From the NCBI GenBank assembly GCA_019412865.1, contig DXOJ01000489.1, forward strand, positions 1-12,476: 12,476 nucleotides of DNA, written 5' to 3'. Both the position numbers and the translations under genes were made by a program. The notes under the pieces are model-generated. The model made no database searches. It was given only the letters and a program-made list of their open reading frames with translations, and was not told the DNA's origin. This DNA comes from Bacteroides sp. (GTDB lineage Bacteria > Bacteroidota > Bacteroidia > Bacteroidales > Bacteroidaceae). Shown one piece after another: positions 1 to 7,483 of this stretch. Numbering within the stretch: the stretch's first letter is position 1; each line of letters opens with the position of its first letter.

Positions 1-1
1 T

Positions 2-805
2 GTGATTCTGAACCTGATGCCGTTGAAGATTACAACGGAAACAGACTTGGTGCGCTTACTTTCGAATACCCCTCTTCAGGTGGAGATTTCGTTTATGAAG
101 ATCAAGAGCCACACGTCGAAGAATACGCCGATAGAACACATGAAAACGTTCTATACGGATTTCGACCAGATGCGTCATGAGAAGTATGATGGTATGATTA
201 TCACCGGAGCCCCTGTAGAACAGATGGACTTCGAGGAGGTGACCTATTGGGATGAAATTACGGAAATCTTTGATTGGGCACGCACGCATGTCACTTCTAC
301 CTTATATATATGTTGGGCAGCGCAGGCCGGATTGTATCATCATTATGGAATTCCTAAATATCCGTTGGAAGAGAAAATGTTCGGCATCTTTGAGCATCGT
401 GTACTGGAACCTTTCCATTCCATCTTCCGTGGTTTTGACGATTGTTTCTATGTGCCGCATAGCCGTCATACGGAAGTGCGCAGGGAAGATATTCTGAAAG
501 TTCCAGAACTGACGTTGCTTTCCGAATCGAAAGAGGCCGGTGTCTATATGGCAATGGCACGGGGCGGACGTGAGTTCTTTGTCACGGGGCACTCTGAATA
601 TTCTCCGCTGACACTGGATACGGAATACCGCCGTGACTTGGATAAAGGCCTGCCAATAGAGATTCCCCGCAATTATTATATAGACGATGATCCTGAAAAA
701 GGCCCGTTGGTACGTTGGCGTGCTCATGCCAATTTGTTGTTCTCCAACTGGTTGAACTACTTTGTTTATCAGGAAACACCTTACAACATCAATGATATTA
801 AATGA
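2..805 (+). CDS. metA: Homoserine O-acyltransferase (MetA), 5' end missing
   Basis: MetA activates homoserine by O-acylation, the first committed step of methionine synthesis, in the cytoplasm. The reading frame is open from the left edge of the window; by alignment from memory to E. coli MetA the first codon here corresponds to about residue 39, so roughly 38 N-terminal residues lie outside. The visible 267 residues include the NLMPLK segment, the catalytic cysteine at fragment residue 104 (YICWAAQAG), and the GHSEY motif with His197 and Glu199, matching E. coli Cys142, His235 and Glu237. Fragment residue 73, in GAPVE, is glutamate where E. coli has Gly111. In characterised MetA proteins Glu at this place goes with acetyl-CoA and Gly with succinyl-CoA, so acetyl transfer is inferred. 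The stop codon overlaps the next start as ATGA, suggesting translational coupling. Family call is secure; the acyl donor is inference. Confidence 0.96.
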   Translation: MILNLMPLKITTETDLVRLLSNTPLQVEISFMKIKSHTSKNTPIEHMKTFYTDFDQMRHEKYDGMIITGAPVEQMDFEEVTYWDEITEIFDWARTHVTSTLYICWAAQAGLYHHYGIPKYPLEEKMFGIFEHRVLEPFHSIFRGFDDCFYVPHSRHTEVRREDILKVPELTLLSESKEAGVYMAMARGGREFFVTGHSEYSPLTLDTEYRRDLDKGLPIEIPRNYYIDDDPEKGPLVRWRAHANLLFSNWLNYFVYQETPYNINDIK

Positions 806-2631
806 TAAAGCAGCGTAAAATAGAACTTCTCGCTCCGGCGAAAAACTTGGAATGTGGTATTGAAGCTATCAACCATGGTGCAGATGCTGTATATATCGGT
901 GCTCCGAAATTCGGTGCCCGTGCGGCAGCTGTGAATTCATTGGAAGATATTGAAGCATTGGTGCAGCATGCTCATTTGTATAATGCACGTATTTATGTCA
1001 CGGTCAATACGATTCTGAAAGAAGAAGAGTTGAAAGAGACGGAGGAGATGATTCATGCACTTTATCGGATTGGTGTCGATGCACTGATTGTACAGGATAT
1101 GGGAATCACGAAACTGAACCTTCCTCCGATACCGCTTCATGCCAGTACGCAGATGGACAATCGTACGCCGGAAAAAGTGAAGTTCCTTTGGGAAGCAGGT
1201 TTCCGTCAAGTGGTGTTGGCGCGGGAGTTATCGTTGCGTGAAATAAAGAAGATTCATGAAAGCTGTCCGGAAGTACCTTTGGAAGTATTTGTACATGGTG
1301 CTCTTTGTGTCAGTTATAGCGGGCAATGCTATGTTAGTCAAGCCTGTTTCGGTCGTAGTGCCAATCGTGGAGAGTGTGCACAATTCTGCCGTCTGCCTTT
1401 TAGTCTGGTAGATGCGGACGGGAAAGTGATTGTCAAAGACAAACATCTGCTTTCCCTGAAAGATATGAATCAAAGTGACGAACTGGAGCAACTACTGGAT
1501 GCCGGAGCTTCTTCATTTAAAATAGAGGGACGACTGAAAGACGTATCTTATGTGAAGAATGTGACAGCCGCTTATCGCCAGAAACTGGATGCGATCTTTG
1601 CCCGTCGTCCGGAATATGTACGTGCTTCTTCGGGTACGTGTAGTTTCGAATTTAAACCACAACTTGATAAGAGTTTCAGTCGTGGATTCACGCATTATTT
1701 CCTGAATGGACGTGATAAAGAGATTTTCTCTTTCGACACTCCTAAGTCGCTGGGTGAAGAGATGGGAACCATGAAAGAGGTCCGGGGCAACTATCTGACA
1801 GTTGCCGGACTTAAATCCTTTAACAATGGAGACGGTGTTTGCTATATCGACGAACAGGGACGTTTGCAGGGTTTCCGTATCAACCGGGTGGACAGTAACA
1901 AACTCTATCCGCAGGAAATGCCCCGTATTAAGCCGCGTACTACACTGTATCGTAATTTCGACCAGGAATTTGAACGAATCCTTTCCCGCAAATCTGCCGA
2001 AAGGAAAATCGCAGTGAAAATCTTGCTTGCCGACAATAATTTTGGTTTCTCCCTGACATTGACTGATGAAGATGATAATAGCGTCACAATCACCCTCCCT
2101 CGTGAGAAAGAACTTGCCCGCACTCCACAGACGGACAATCTGAAAACGCAACTGTCCAAACTGGGGAATACACCTTTTGAAGCAAAAGAAATAGAAATAT
2201 CCTTTACCGGAAATTGGTTTTTGCCAGCTTCAGTGTTAGCCGATTTCCGCAGACAGGCAATCGATCAATTGATAACTGCCCGTCGAATCAATTATCGTCA
2301 GGAATTGGCAGTATGGAAGCCAACGAGTCATGCTTTTCCGCAAACTACATTAACATATCTGGGGAATGTAATGAATCCCCGTGCAGCTTCTTTCTATCAG
2401 GAGCATGGGGTACAACAGGTAGCGGCAGCATACGAAAAAGAAGCAGTGGAAGATGCGGTACTGATGTTCTGCAAACATTGTTTGCGTTATAGCATGGGCT
2501 GGTGTCCTATCCATCAACGGGTACGTTCACCTTATAAAGAGCCTTACTATCTGGTATCGAATGACGGCAAACGTTTTCGTCTGGAATTTGATTGTAAGAA
2601 TTGTCAAATGAAAGTAAAGGCTGCGCAATGA
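802..2631 (+). CDS. Peptidase U32 family protein (RlhA/TrhP-type RNA hydroxylation family)
   Basis: This 609-residue protein matches the peptidase U32 signature at residues 161-179: Glu161, Phe163, Gly166, Cys169, Gly174, Cys176 and Ser179 are all in place. Cys192 and Cys196 complete the family's conserved cysteine set. Despite the name, characterised relatives RlhA and TrhP are needed for hydroxylation of 23S rRNA (C2501) and tRNA (U34), using prephenate-dependent chemistry; RlhA activity depends on iron. The N-terminal half ([26 protein letters not shown]) is TIM-barrel-like. The length is closer to RlhA than to the shorter TrhP, but I cannot decide the substrate. The C-terminus carries another cysteine cluster (Cys557, 560, 568, 598, 601), possibly metal binding. 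The start overlaps the metA stop by four bases. Family assignment is firm; the RNA target is inferred. Confidence 0.93.
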   Translation: MIKQRKIELLAPAKNLECGIEAINHGADAVYIGAPKFGARAAAVNSLEDIEALVQHAHLYNARIYVTVNTILKEEELKETEEMIHALYRIGVDALIVQDMGITKLNLPPIPLHASTQMDNRTPEKVKFLWEAGFRQVVLARELSLREIKKIHESCPEVPLEVFVHGALCVSYSGQCYVSQACFGRSANRGECAQFCRLPFSLVDADGKVIVKDKHLLSLKDMNQSDELEQLLDAGASSFKIEGRLKDVSYVKNVTAAYRQKLDAIFARRPEYVRASSGTCSFEFKPQLDKSFSRGFTHYFLNGRDKEIFSFDTPKSLGEEMGTMKEVRGNYLTVAGLKSFNNGDGVCYIDEQGRLQGFRINRVDSNKLYPQEMPRIKPRTTLYRNFDQEFERILSRKSAERKIAVKILLADNNFGFSLTLTDEDDNSVTITLPREKELARTPQTDNLKTQLSKLGNTPFEAKEIEISFTGNWFLPASVLADFRRQAIDQLITARRINYRQELAVWKPTSHAFPQTTLTYLGNVMNPRAASFYQEHGVQQVAAAYEKEAVEDAVLMFCKHCLRYSMGWCPIHQRVRSPYKEPYYLVSNDGKRFRLEFDCKNCQMKVKAAQ

Positions 2632-2638
2632 GAATCAT

Positions 2639-2811
2639 TTTTCACCACAGAGGACGCAGAGGACACAGAGGATATAGTGAAGGTAACATCTTCACTCATT
2701 CTTCTGATACAGACTGTTTGCGTGTTTTTGGGAAAAAGTGTAGAAAGTTTCTCTCTTTCCCTTTTTTCCCCCTTTTACCCTCTGTGTCCTCTGCGTCCTC
2801 TGTGGTGAAAA
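2639..2811. repeat. Palindromic repeat element, copy 1
   Basis: Two 31-nt arms, 2641-2671 and 2779-2809, are perfect reverse complements, and pairing extends two more bases outward (33 bp). Each arm is TTCAC followed by three tandem 9-mers: CACAGAGGA, CGCAGAGGA and CACAGAGG (overlapping at the first CAC). The 107-nt interior has two smaller stems: GTGAAG/CTTCAC (2677-2682 with 2690-2695) and GGGAAAAAG with CTTTTTTCCC (2730-2738 with 2761-2770, one bulge), and a 29-nt pure pyrimidine run (2748-2776). The element starts 8 nt after the U32 stop codon and ends at the start region of the membrane-protein gene. No transposase is present. Confidence 0.93.
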
Positions 2812-2831
2812 CTGTGATGAAAACTGTGATG
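2808..2831 (+). repeat. 12-nt tandem duplication AAAACTGTGATG x2
   Basis: AAAACTGTGATG occurs twice in direct succession (2808-2819 and 2820-2831), starting at the outer end of the right arm of repeat copy 1. Each unit ends with an in-frame ATG, giving the two candidate starts (2817, 2829) of the membrane protein and adding residues MKTV to its signal sequence. Confidence 0.9.
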
Positions 2832-3773
2832 AACTTACTACTATGTTTATTTTTGCTCTCATCCTGTTATTATAAAGTCCAGGCTCTGGATTCGGAAGAA
2901 CTGTCGAAGAAGACGAAAGACTCGTTGACCTACTTGTACGAGCGGCATTATACTTGGAATACAAATCTGGAAGTAGTCGATGATTCCATCTCTTTGGAAT
3001 GTCTTCCGATAAAAGATACTTTTATTCAGTTGAATAAAGGGGATAGGGTAGTGGTGGCAGAGTTTGCGGTTCATCCTGCCGATAGTGTAGACAGTATTTG
3101 GGTGAAGCTGGCTCATACACAGGATGAACAGGGCTGGATACGTGAAAAAGAACTCAAAACATCATTTGTGCCGACTGATAGTATTTCGCAGGCCATTCAT
3201 CTTTTCAGTGATACGCATGCTTCTTATTTTATTATAATCTTCGCTTTATTCGTTGGTGTATATCTGTTTCGTGCTTTTCGTCGAAAGCAATTGCAGATGG
3301 TCTATTTTAATGATATAGATAGTGTTTATCCATTATTTCTCTGTTTGTTGATGGCTTTCAGTGCAACGATTTACGAATCAATGCAGGTCTTTGTGCCGGA
3401 AACGTGGGAGCATTTTTATTTCAATCCTACTTTGTCGCCATTCAAAGTTCCTTTTATTCTCTCTGTCTTCTTGTTGAGCATCTGGTTGTTTTTGATAGTC
3501 GCTTTGGCGGTGCTAGATGATTTGTTTCGACAGTTGACTCCCGCTGCGGCTATTTTTTATTTGCTAGGGTTGATGTCCTGCTGTATTTTCTGCTATTTCT
3601 TCTTTATCCTGATGACACATATTTATATCGGTTATCTGTTTCTTGCCTTTTTTATGCTGGTTTTTGCGAAGAAAGTCTGTCGGAACATTGGGTATAAGTA
3701 TCGTTGTGGACGTTGCGGGGAAAAAATGAAGCAAAAAGGTATATGCCCCCATTGTGGAGCGATTAACGAGTGA
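2817..3773 (+). CDS. Membrane protein with SH3-like region, five membrane segments and zinc ribbon
   Basis: I do not recognise a named gene. From ATG 2817 the protein has 318 residues. It begins MKTVMNLLLCLFLLSSC, a lipoprotein-like signal with an LSSC lipobox (Cys17). Residues about 61-117 look like a bacterial SH3 domain (LNKGDRVVVAEF, DSIWVKLAH, QGWIREKEL). About five hydrophobic segments follow (near 135-154, 170-190, 210-234, 242-266, 268-285), then a C-terminal zinc ribbon with Cys297, Cys300, Cys310 and Cys313 (CGRCG, CPHCG). An odd number of membrane spans would leave the SH3 region in the periplasm and the ribbon in the cytoplasm. ATG 2829 is an alternative start (314 residues). The frame stays open upstream to ATG 2628, which overlaps the U32 stop, but that extension is translated repeat sequence, so I prefer 2817. 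Function unknown. Confidence 0.8.
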   Translation: MKTVMNLLLCLFLLSSCYYKVQALDSEELSKKTKDSLTYLYERHYTWNTNLEVVDDSISLECLPIKDTFIQLNKGDRVVVAEFAVHPADSVDSIWVKLAHTQDEQGWIREKELKTSFVPTDSISQAIHLFSDTHASYFIIIFALFVGVYLFRAFRRKQLQMVYFNDIDSVYPLFLCLLMAFSATIYESMQVFVPETWEHFYFNPTLSPFKVPFILSVFLLSIWLFLIVALAVLDDLFRQLTPAAAIFYLLGLMSCCIFCYFFFILMTHIYIGYLFLAFFMLVFAKKVCRNIGYKYRCGRCGEKMKQKGICPHCGAINE

Positions 3774-3809
3774 TTTTATTATCTGTTTTATTTCTGAATA
3801 ACTTTTCAA

Positions 3810-4340
3810 ATGATGAAAATCAGGTCTACTGAAATAAAAGATCTCCCTTTAGTGATGGAGATTTATGACTATGCCCGTGCTTTTATGCGTGCAACCGGGA
3901 ACACGACCCAATGGATTGACGGCTATCCGTCTGAAGCATTGATTCGTCAGGAAATTGAAGAGAGCCATAGCTTTGTCTGTGTCGGTGAACAAGGAGAAAT
4001 CTTGGGAACTTTTTGTTTCATACTAGGTGAGGATCCTACTTACCAACAGATTTATGAAGGTGCATGGCTCAATGACGAACCTTATGGAGTAATTCACCGA
4101 TTGGCAACGAACGGAAAGCAGAAAGGGGTGTCGGAAGCTTGTCTGGACTGGTGTTTTCAACGTTGGCCTAATGTCCGGGTAGATACTCATCGGGATAATA
4201 AGGTCATGCAACATATACTGACGAAGTATGGCTTTCAACGTTGCGGCATCATTTATGTTAAGAATGGGACGGAACGTATTGCTTATCAGATGAAGCGTTT
4301 GCATGGTGGGGTGGAGGAATCTGATCGTACTGAAGTATAG
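3810..4340 (+). CDS. GNAT family N-acetyltransferase
   Basis: This 176-residue protein has the GNAT fold pattern and would transfer an acetyl group from acetyl-CoA to an unknown amine. The N-terminal strand MKIRSTEIKDLPLVMEIYD is typical. The acetyl-CoA loop is at residues 103-108 (KQKGVS), a weak version of the Q/R-x-x-G-x-G/A motif with Lys replacing Arg and Ser the last small residue. The DTHRDNKVMQ segment (125-134) and YGFQRCGIIYV (140-150) are well conserved in a subgroup of small-molecule GNATs, and HRLAT (96-100) forms the strand before the loop. It follows the membrane protein by 36 nt, so is probably the last gene of the metA operon. No strong Shine-Dalgarno is visible; ATG 3813 is an equally possible start. 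Substrate unknown. Confidence 0.9.
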   Translation: MMKIRSTEIKDLPLVMEIYDYARAFMRATGNTTQWIDGYPSEALIRQEIEESHSFVCVGEQGEILGTFCFILGEDPTYQQIYEGAWLNDEPYGVIHRLATNGKQKGVSEACLDWCFQRWPNVRVDTHRDNKVMQHILTKYGFQRCGIIYVKNGTERIAYQMKRLHGGVEESDRTEV

Positions 4341-4436
4341 GTCAGGTACGTTGGATGATGAACGAAGCAGTCTTAGGTATAAGCAAACTGATAGCAAGCA
4401 GTAGGTAAACTAATGCCGAAGCATTGATAAAGTTCC

Positions 4437-4600
4437 GGTAAGGTGCCGGTATAGTTGTGGTAAGGTGCCGCTATCTTTACCTTCCCACGGCCGTGGTAAC
4501 TTCTTCCCACAGTCGTGACGAGATCCTCCCACGGCCGTGGAGAGATGCGACCACGGCTGTGGAGAGTTAAGGATAGCGTAGGTCTGACAGAACAATACCG
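4437..4600. repeat. 22-nt-period array of GC-rich palindromes within a larger dyad
   Basis: The 12-bp palindrome CCACGGCCGTGG occurs perfectly at 4485-4496 and 4529-4540. A one-base variant (CCACGGCTGTGG) is at 4551-4562, and a degenerate copy (CCACAGTCGTGA) at 4507-4518. Starts are exactly 22 nt apart. Two preceding units, GGTAAGGTGCCG at 4437 and 4459, keep the same 22-nt spacing with a different sequence. The array is also symmetric as a whole: CGCTATCTTTACC (4469-4481) pairs with GTTAAGGATAGCG (4566-4578) at 11 of 13 positions, and CGGTAT (4447-4452) with ATACCG (4595-4600), all about a centre between 4523 and 4524. Confidence 0.88.
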
Positions 4601-4694
4601 ATTGGGTAAATTAAGTATAACGGCTTTATAATGCAAACTTCATAGGGACATACGTTCTTCTATCCCGTATTCTATGCTGTTAATCTACAAAGAG

Positions 4695-4742
4695 ACAGGC
4701 TGACAATAAAAGTCAGAATCTTTTATTGTCAGCCTGTTTTTG
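4695..4742 (+). terminator. Rho-independent terminator candidate after the GNAT gene
   Basis: A perfect 18-bp stem (4695-4712 with 4720-4737, arms beginning ACAGGCTGACAATAAAAG) with a 7-nt loop is followed on the plus strand by a run of five T. This fits termination of the plus-strand operon, although it lies 354 nt after the GNAT stop. The minus-strand flank lacks a good T run, so termination of the TonB-receptor transcript is less clear. Confidence 0.7.
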
Positions 4743-4743
4743 G

Positions 4744-4828
4744 TTATTGTCAGCGCTTATTGTCAGCCGTTAATGTACTGAAAATCATTGCTCTGTATGG
4801 ATAAAAACCTTTGGCTGACAATAAAAAG
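4744..4828. repeat. Dispersed TTATTGTCAG motifs
   Basis: Besides the two copies forming the terminator stem, TTATTGTCAGC is at 4744-4754, TTATTGTCAGCC at 4757-4768, and the inverse GGCTGACAATAA at 4813-4824 (followed by AAAG). The last two form a 12-bp inverted repeat with a 44-nt loop. Including the terminator arms there are five copies within about 130 nt. Confidence 0.8.
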
Positions 4829-4858
4829 ACTAAATAATATCCTTATGAGTAAAAATGA

Positions 4859-7324
4859 TTAGAAGCGGCAGCGAAGATCTACTCCAAATTGCATTGGGCG
4901 TCCTTTCTGCATGAAACCTTTGTTCATTGTTTCGAAATAGAAGGCAGCATAGTCTTTATTCAGGAAGTTGCGTGCCCAGAAACTAATCATTGCATCACCG
5001 ATTTCCAGATTCGTTCTCCAGTTGAGCGTGCCATAGAAGGATTGGCTGACGTCGTTTTGTTCAGTCCAGTAGATACGTCCGGCAGCATTATAGTTCGCTT
5101 GGAGCACAACCCGGTCGAAGATAGAACGTGGGCTGCAGGTGATCGCATATTCTCCACCGATATTTAATGTATGCTTGGGAACGAAAGGGACATATTTGCC
5201 ATTATAATCCGCAGTTACTTTGGAACTGCCATCTTTTTGTCCTTCTGTAATTACATAATCAGTAAAGGTGGCATAGGTATATCCGTAACTGGCATTCAGA
5301 CTAAGTTCTTTAGTCACGCTGGCACGAAGAGATGCTTCTGCACCATAACTACGGCTTTTTCCCGCATTGATGGTAATACGTCCCAAACCGCTTTCTGCAA
5401 ATTGAGAGAGTTGTTGGTCGCGGGTGTCCATATAAAATGCTGCAAGATCAGCCCAAAGCCTACCTTCCCACAACGTAAGATGACTGCCCACTTCGTAGTT
5501 CCACGAATATTCGGGTTTGTACGTAGTAGACGTTTTTACATTAATCTCTTTGGTTGGTACCATTTGGTCCATCATTTTTATGATGGTTGCCCCCCATGTG
5601 GCATCTTGCCCTATTGTCGGACTTTCTTTAATGGCATTCATCATCGAGTTGGTCAATTCTGTTTGTGATAAGTCAGAGAACATCTGGATATTATATCCTC
5701 CCGAACGATATCCCCGGGTAACGGTGGCATACACATTATTTTGGTTCTTCCATTCATATTGAATAGCGAATTTAGGGAGAAGTTGTACATAGTCAGTCGA
5801 TAGCTTGCCTACGAAAGAGGCCGGAGCTTTCATATTCTGATCGGACAAGTTTATTGAGTTGGGACCCATAGCTAAGTGAAAATCAAAGCCAAAGTCTACA
5901 GGAGTACTAAGGGAATTGTACTTCATACTGATCTTTTCGTAATCGAGTCGGAGTCCCGCTGTAACGGACAGTCCTTCGATAAATAGGTTGTTGAAAGTAG
6001 ACTGATGATAAAGTGCGCCGCTAAGAGTCGGGGTATCGAAGGTTCCTCCTACACTTAGTGTCGGGTTATGTACGGTCATTCCCATAGTAGGTGCACCGGG
6101 TTTGGAGGCAATCTCTTCAAAAGCGGAATTGGCGTTGTTTTCAATCATCGTTTTCACTCCTTCTTCTTTGAACAGAACGGGACCTGTGGTATGTAGCCAT
6201 TGGTAGAATCCGAAAGCTCCCGTAGTCCATTGCCATCTCTTTCCGGGTTTGGCTTTCAAGACAATTTCTTCGGAAATGGTATTTGCCCTTTGCTTTTGCT
6301 CGATATTAAAGATATCTCTTTCTGTGAAGTCCTGATCGAGGAACATACGGTCATTCAGGTTCTGATAACCTGTCACGGCACTCAATATAAAGTTACAGGC
6401 TTGATATTCGATGTTGACACCAGAATTGAGCAATCCACGGCGGTAACTGCTGCGGTCGTTATATGAAATTTTACCGATGTAGTCTGCCCGGTCCTCTGTA
6501 ATTTCTTTACCCTTTTCTTTAGCTTTGGCTATGCCGTTTTGAGTAATCCCGGTATAGTAGTACGGATACCCGCCCTGGTCGCTATATTCATAGTTCACGG
6601 TCATGTCTATTTTCAGATTAGATGTCGGCAGGTAAATCCCACGAAAACGTCCGCCTCCGGCGTTGCTTTTGTCGACTTTTTCATTGTTCCGTGCAGAGTT
6701 TTCAAAGAAGCCGCCTGTGTGTTCGTAGAAACCTCCGGTAGAAAAAGCAAAGCGGTCGGATATACGGTGATAATGGGTGAGTGAAACGTTATAATTATTG
6801 TAAGTTGCTGCTCCCATGCGAATATCGGTACCTTGATAAGTGAAAGGCGATTTTGTGTGCACCTTGATAAGTCCTCCCATCGTGTTACGTCCGTAGAGGG
6901 TACCTTGTGACCCGCGAAGAATATCAATACGTTCGATATCAGCATAGTTGAAGTCGAAAGCGGATTTGTCGATATAAGGGATATTGTCTACATAAAGTCC
7001 TACGGACGGAGTATTGATGCGTGAGCCGATTCCGCGGATATAAATCGAAGTAGTCAGTTTGGAACCGTAGTCAGGGATAAACAGATTGGGAACAATACCT
7101 GTCAGGTTCTTTACGGAATTTACCTGATTGGCGCGCATATTCTCCTGTGATAAGACGGTGGCGGCTACCGGCAGATCACGCAGTTTACGGTTTTCTTTCG
7201 GAGTAGCAATCACTACCACCTCTTCGATGTCTACTATTTTTAGTGAGTCTTTGGGGAAATCTTCAGCCCATGCTGTCCCTGTCGTCAGGAGCATGAGGGC
7301 AATCATAATCTTTTTTGTTTTCAT
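4859..7324 (-). CDS. TonB-dependent outer-membrane receptor (non-SusC type)
   Basis: This 821-residue protein is an outer-membrane active transporter driven by TonB. A signal peptide spans residues 1-20 (cleavage after AWA). A TonB-box-like segment IEEVVVIA lies at 33-40, the plug domain runs from about 45 to 160 (SIYIRGIGSR, VGLYVDNIPY, IERIDILRGSQGTLYGRN, GGLIKVHT), and the remainder is a 22-strand-type barrel ending in aromatic Phe (LRCRF). There is no N-terminal carboxypeptidase-like extension and no SusD partner, so this is not a SusC-type glycan importer. The architecture is that of iron-siderophore, heme or cofactor receptors; the plug recalls FyuA/FecA-like proteins, but the substrate cannot be read from sequence. 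A LuxR-type regulator lies upstream, separated by a palindromic repeat; a promoter candidate lies at 7346-7364. Confidence 0.93.
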   Translation of the reverse strand: MKTKKIMIALMLLTTGTAWAEDFPKDSLKIVDIEEVVVIATPKENRKLRDLPVAATVLSQENMRANQVNSVKNLTGIVPNLFIPDYGSKLTTSIYIRGIGSRINTPSVGLYVDNIPYIDKSAFDFNYADIERIDILRGSQGTLYGRNTMGGLIKVHTKSPFTYQGTDIRMGAATYNNYNVSLTHYHRISDRFAFSTGGFYEHTGGFFENSARNNEKVDKSNAGGGRFRGIYLPTSNLKIDMTVNYEYSDQGGYPYYYTGITQNGIAKAKEKGKEITEDRADYIGKISYNDRSSYRRGLLNSGVNIEYQACNFILSAVTGYQNLNDRMFLDQDFTERDIFNIEQKQRANTISEEIVLKAKPGKRWQWTTGAFGFYQWLHTTGPVLFKEEGVKTMIENNANSAFEEIASKPGAPTMGMTVHNPTLSVGGTFDTPTLSGALYHQSTFNNLFIEGLSVTAGLRLDYEKISMKYNSLSTPVDFGFDFHLAMGPNSINLSDQNMKAPASFVGKLSTDYVQLLPKFAIQYEWKNQNNVYATVTRGYRSGGYNIQMFSDLSQTELTNSMMNAIKESPTIGQDATWGATIIKMMDQMVPTKEINVKTSTTYKPEYSWNYEVGSHLTLWEGRLWADLAAFYMDTRDQQLSQFAESGLGRITINAGKSRSYGAEASLRASVTKELSLNASYGYTYATFTDYVITEGQKDGSSKVTADYNGKYVPFVPKHTLNIGGEYAITCSPRSIFDRVVLQANYNAAGRIYWTEQNDVSQSFYGTLNWRTNLEIGDAMISFWARNFLNKDYAAFYFETMNKGFMQKGRPMQFGVDLRCRF

Positions 7325-7345
7325 CTGCTGTTAATTTATCTGGTG

Positions 7346-7364
7346 CAAAGTAACGGCAAATATA
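7346..7364 (-). promoter_or_regulatory. Candidate Bacteroides-type promoter for the TonB receptor
   Basis: On the minus strand TATATTTG (7357-7364) fits the Bacteroides -7 consensus TAnnTTTG, 33 nt before the start codon. A second near match, TTACTTTG (7346-7353), lies closer. I find no convincing -33 TTTG at the usual spacing, so the call rests on the -7 box and position. Confidence 0.45.
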
Positions 7365-7394
7365 GATGACGGTCAATCCTCATTTATTAGGATT

Positions 7395-7483
7395 TGATTC
7401 ACCACAGAGGACGCAGAGGACACGAAGGTATGATTCTTAAATTTTATATCCTCTGTGTCCTCTGCGTCCTCTGTGGTGAATCA
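7395..7483. repeat. Palindromic repeat element, copy 2
   Basis: The right arm (7450-7480) is identical to the right arm of copy 1; the left arm (7398-7428) differs from the copy 1 left arm at two adjacent bases (CACGAAGG for CACAGAGG). Pairing extends three bases outward to GATTCACC/GGTGAATC and includes the LuxR-regulator stop codon at 7481-7483. The interior is only 21 nt, AT-rich, and unrelated to the copy 1 interior. As RNA this is a single long hairpin and could serve as the 3' end structure of the regulator transcript. Confidence 0.92.

Larger units (their letters stand above)
4341..4858. other. 518-nt convergent intergenic region, repeat-rich, no gene
   Basis: It lies between the GNAT stop and the TonB-receptor stop, so both gene sets converge here. 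It contains the palindrome array (4437-4600), a stem-loop terminator (4695-4742) and dispersed TTATTGTCAG motifs (to 4828). I see nothing further in 4341-4436, 4601-4694 or 4829-4858. Minus-strand reading frames across the array are not credible genes, because a 22-nt period changes frame with each unit. Confidence 0.8.

Noticed and set aside
2601..2816. N-terminal extension of the membrane protein back to TTG 2601 or ATG 2628
   Set aside because: The extension translates the palindromic repeat (HHRGRRGHRG and SVSSASSVV) and would bury the lipoprotein-like signal sequence 60-70 residues inside the protein.
4373..4636. Minus-strand open frames of 60-90 codons across the palindrome array
   Set aside because: They translate GC-rich repeats; a 22-nt period shifts frame each unit, there is no start context and no family resemblance.
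4437..4828. CRISPR array
   Set aside because: Repeats are 12-bp palindromes at 22-nt steps without unique 30-40 nt spacers, and there are no cas genes in the window.
4859..7324. SusC-type polysaccharide utilisation locus
   Set aside because: The receptor lacks the N-terminal carboxypeptidase-like domain and there is no SusD or glycoside hydrolase nearby.
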